A stretch of 64,000 bases of DNA. Origin: CAWJMD01 sp963845675 (GTDB taxonomy: Bacteria > Actinomycetota > Actinomycetes > Actinomycetales > CAWJMD01). A program made the translations under genes and the position numbers. Shown here one piece after another: positions 61,726 through 64,000 of the stretch (positions are counted from its first letter, which is position 1; each line of letters starts with the position of its first letter). The notes beneath the pieces were generated by a model. That model worked only from the letters and a program-made list of their open reading frames with translations, did no database searches and had not been told where the DNA came from. Location: positions 1,674,001 through 1,738,000 of the forward strand of contig CAWJSX010000001.1 of assembly GCA_963845675.1 (NCBI GenBank). Reading direction: 5' to 3'.

Positions 61726-63352
61726 CTACGAGCCGTCCGGGTCGTCGCGCAGTCGGAACCGCTGCAGCTTGCCGGTGGCGGTCCGGGGCAGCGCCTGCAC
61801 GAACTCGACCGCCCGCGGGTACTTGTACGGCGCGATCGTCGCCTTGACGAAGTCCTGCAGGCGGTGGGCAGTCACGTCGTCGGCGGGCACCCCCTCGCGC
61901 AGCACGACGAAGGCCTTGACGAGCGCACCGCGGGCCTCGTCGGGTACGCCGACGACACCGCACTCGCTGACATCGGCGTGCTGCAGCAGCGCCTCCTCGA
62001 CCTCCGGCGCCGCGATGTTGTAGCCCGACGACACGATCATGTCGTCGCTGCGGGCCTGGTACCAGAAGTAGCCGTCCTCGTCCTGGGTGAACGTGTCGCC
62101 GGTGACGTTCCACCCGTCGTGCACGTAGGCGAGCTGGCGCGGGTCGGAGAGGTAGCGGCAGCCGGTCGGGCCCCTTCACCGCGAGCCGGCCGATCGCGTC
62201 CGGGGGCAGCGGCGTCCCGTCCGGTCCGATGACGGCTGCGGTGAAGCCCGGCACCGCCCGGCCCGTCGAGCCGGGCCGGATGTCGTCGCCCGACGACGCG
62301 ATGAAGATGTGCAGCATCTCCGTCGACCCGATCCCGTTGATCAGCCGCACCCCCGTCGCCTCGTGGAAGGACGTCCAGGTCGGGGCGGGCAGGTGCTCGC
62401 CCGCCGACACCGCCTCGCGCAGGCTCGACAGGAGCCCGTGGTCACCTGCCGCCAGCATCGCCCGGTACGCCGTGGGAGCGGTGAAGCAGATCGTCACCTG
62501 GTGCTCGTGGATGTGCCGTGCCAGCTCCGCGGGCGTGGCCTTCTCGATCAGCAGGGTCGAGGCGCCGACGCGCAGCGGGAAGACGCACCAGACCGCCCAG
62601 CCCGAAGGTGAACGCCAGCGGTGGGGTCCCGGTGAACACGTCGTCCGTCGTCGGACGCAGCACGTACCGCGAGAAGGTGTCGGCGTTGGCCAGCACGTCG
62701 CGGTGGAAGTGCATGGTGGCCTTGGGACGGCCGGTCGTGCCGGACGTGAAGGCCAGGAGCGCCACGTCGTCCGCCGCGGTCGACGACGTCGTCGAACGTC
62801 GAGGACCGCCCGGCCGAGGTGGCCACCAGGTCGTCCGGCACCCTCTCCGCCGTAGACGATCGTCGGCGCGTCGAGGCCGGCCGCCTCCAGGTCCGCGGTG
62901 AAGCGGTGGTCGCACAGGCTGAGGTCGATCGACGCGATCTCGTCGATCGTCGCGCAGCTCCCCGGGCCGCAGCAGACGGCATCGTCGTCACGACGACCGC
63001 ACCTGCCTTGAGCACGCCGACCCAGCACGCCACGAGCAGCGGGCGTGTTCGGCCCGCGCAGCAGCACGCGGTTGCCGGGCACGACCCCGTGGTCGTCGAC
63101 CAGGACGTCGGCGATGCGGTTCGCGGTCGCCAGGAGGTCACCGTAGGACCACGGGCGGTGCCCGGGTGCGAGCAGGCACGGACGGTCGGGACCGTGCTCG
63201 GCGACCACGGCGTCGACGAGCTCGACCGCGCAGTTCAGGCGCTCGGGGTAGTGCACCTCGGGGACGTCGAACACCAGCTCGGGCCACTGGCCGGCCGGCG
63301 GGAGGTGGTCCCGGCAGAACGTGTCGACGTGGACCGACGGGGTCAGGCGCAT
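61726..63352 (-). CDS. benzoate-CoA ligase family protein, probably 2-aminobenzoate-CoA ligase (frameshifted)
   Basis: An ATP-dependent acid-CoA ligase that starts the pathway. It begins MRLTPSVHVDTFCRDHLPPA GQWPELVFDVPEVHYPERLN CAVELVD, typical of the benzoate/2-aminobenzoate ligase group. AMP-binding motifs are LLAFTSGTTGRPKATMHFHR near 62740, GIGSTEMLHIFIASSGDDI near 62310 and DDMIVSSGYNIAAPEVEEAL near 62030. The catalytic lysine is in PRTATGKLQRFRLRDD near the end. Shifts lie near 63045, 62985, 62850, 62795, 62600 and 62175. A stop at 61726 precedes PaaX. The aminobenzoate substrate is inferred from the companion genes. Confidence 0.85.
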
Positions 63353-63363
63353 ACCCCACGGTA

Positions 63364-63387
63364 TTGACAGGTCATGACGACAGTCAA
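63364..63387. promoter_or_regulatory. TTGAC/GTCAA inverted repeat upstream of the ligase gene
   Basis: TTGAC (63364-63368) and GTCAA (63383-63387) are inverted 14 bases apart, 12 bases before the ligase ATG at 63352. The same half-sites form the operator between the two other aromatic operons, with a different spacing. TGAC-N4-GTCA (63375-63386) is an alternative core. It is a candidate PaaX site. Confidence 0.45.
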
Positions 63388-63403
63388 CGACCCGCCATGG
63401 ACC

Positions 63404-64000
63404 TCAGCCGTGACGTCGCAGCAGCCCGGCGACAGCGCCCGGCAGCCGGTCGACCAGCATGCCGGCGCCGACCGGACCGCCGGCCGAGGCCCGCTCGCCC
63501 GCCAGGCCGTGGACCACCACGGCGGCGGCGGCCGCGTCCGACGGCTCGAGGCCGGTCGCGAGCAGCGTGCCGGTCAGCCCCGCGAGCACGTCGCCCGAAC
63601 CGGCGGTGGCCAGCCAGTGGGAGGCCGAGGCCTGGGTCAGGACCGTGCCGTGCGGAGACGCGATCACGGTGACGGCGCCCTTGAGCAGCACGGTCGCGCC
63701 GGTCGCGCCGACCGCCGCCCGGACGTGCCGCAAGGGCTCCGCCTCGACCTGGTCGCGGGACGGCGCGCCCTCCCCCAGGTCGGTCAGCAGCCTGGCGAGC
63801 TCGCCGGCGTGGGGCGTGAGCAGCAGCGGGGCCGACACCCCGGCCCCCTCGCCCAGCGCCGACGCCAGCACGCTCAGGGCACCGGCGTCCACCAGGCAGG
63901 GCTCGTCGCCCGCCAGTGCCGTCCGGACCGCCTCGACCTGACCCGCGTCGCCGGGGTCGACGCCGGGACCGAGCACCCACGCCTGCACGCGGCCGATGCC
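63404..64000 (-). CDS. nnrD: ADP-dependent NAD(P)H-hydrate dehydratase (5' part beyond the window)
   Basis: This is the C-terminal dehydratase domain of the Nnr repair system, which removes water from damaged NAD(P)H hydrate using ADP or ATP. Visible motifs are LLLTPHAGELARLLTDLGEG, TVLLKGAVTVIASPHG and LATAGSGDVLAGLTGTLLAT (the nucleotide-binding GSGD). The C-terminal AVVVHGLAGERASAGG is typical. The frame is open through the right edge (upstream residues GIGRVQAWVLGPGVDPGD), and the gene is probably a full Nnr protein with an epimerase domain outside the window. In related genomes nnr lies close to alr; here the aromatic cluster separates them. Confidence 0.92.
   Translation of the reverse strand, partial: GIGRVQAWVLGPGVDPGDAGQVEAVRTALAGDEPCLVDAGALSVLASALGEGAGVSAPLLLTPHAGELARLLTDLGEGAPSRDQVEAEPLRHVRAAVGATGATVLLKGAVTVIASPHGTVLTQASASHWLATAGSGDVLAGLTGTLLATGLEPSDAAAAAVVVHGLAGERASAGGPVGAGMLVDRLPGAVAGLLRRHG

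Noticed and set aside
1..64000. CRISPR array, insertion sequences or prophage
   Set aside because: No regularly spaced repeats, transposase, integrase, terminase or structural phage genes were seen on either strand.

Overview
The window is very high G+C DNA with dense, often overlapping genes: many start/stop overlaps are GTGA, ATGA or TGATG. It carries a WhiB-family regulator, a BldM-type regulator, an L25/Ctc ribosomal protein and an actinobacterial gene order. This points to an actinomycete, most likely a member of the Nocardioidaceae (inference from gene content and order only). Two blocks match gene order that I recall from mycobacteria and streptomycetes: rplY-prs-glmU-tRNA-Gln-TetR regulator, and nnrD-alr-tsaE-tsaB-rimI-tsaD-groES-groEL / whiB / guaB-guaB3-choD / guaA.

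Layout. 0-7 kb: rplY, a TauE/SafE exporter with an Rrf2 regulator, prs-glmU, tRNA-Gln, and an acyl-ACP desaturase with its TetR regulator. 6.8-8.7 kb: an ECF sigma factor with a membrane partner, and a secreted Cu/Zn-SOD-like protein. 8.7-18.6 kb: an accessory stretch with two Nudix hydrolases, a nucleotidyltransferase, a secreted M14 carboxypeptidase, a copper-monooxygenase-like lipoprotein, a BNR-repeat protein with a ubiquitin-like MoaD protein, DinB and YjbR proteins, and an FAD monooxygenase. 18.6-21.9 kb: guaA, DUF3817 and SURF1. 21.9-25.6 kb: a heterodimeric ABC exporter. 25.7-30.3 kb: a secreted subtilase, a Tat-exported six-hairpin protein with a divergent LacI regulator, and DUF427. 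30.3-39.2 kb: SDR, ChoD-like GMC oxidoreductase, aldehyde dehydrogenase, glpD, guaB3 and guaB. 39.2-41.7 kb: a developmental/redox regulator group (BldM, a B12-binding MerR protein resembling CarH/LitR, and a WhiB3/WhiD-type protein). 41.7-45.2 kb: groESL under two CIRCE-like elements and a divergent methyltransferase. 45.2-52.3 kb: one tightly overlapped minus-strand operon, alr - hydrolase - tsaE - tsaB/rimI - tsaD - NagZ-like lipoprotein. 52.3-63.4 kb: VOC and AraC genes followed by a compact aromatic catabolic cluster, probably for 2-aminobenzoate (anthranilate) via its CoA thioester. It has a ligase, a PaaX repressor, a bifunctional monooxygenase/reductase, two acyl-CoA dehydrogenases, an enoyl-CoA hydratase, an SDR, RidA and a VOC protein. 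The right edge cuts nnrD.

A strong feature of this sequence is the number of single-base frameshifts in short G or C runs. They occur at about 8.7-26.3 kb, 40.7 kb, 44.3 kb, 46.3-50.6 kb and 58.7-63 kb. They break essential genes (guaA, tsaB, tsaE, rimI) as often as accessory ones, so they look like sequence errors and not pseudogenes. For such genes I give the whole span from true start to true stop and mark the shift positions. No gap between genes exceeds 300 bases. I found no insertion sequence, prophage, CRISPR array or rRNA. The only RNA gene seen is tRNA-Gln(UUG).
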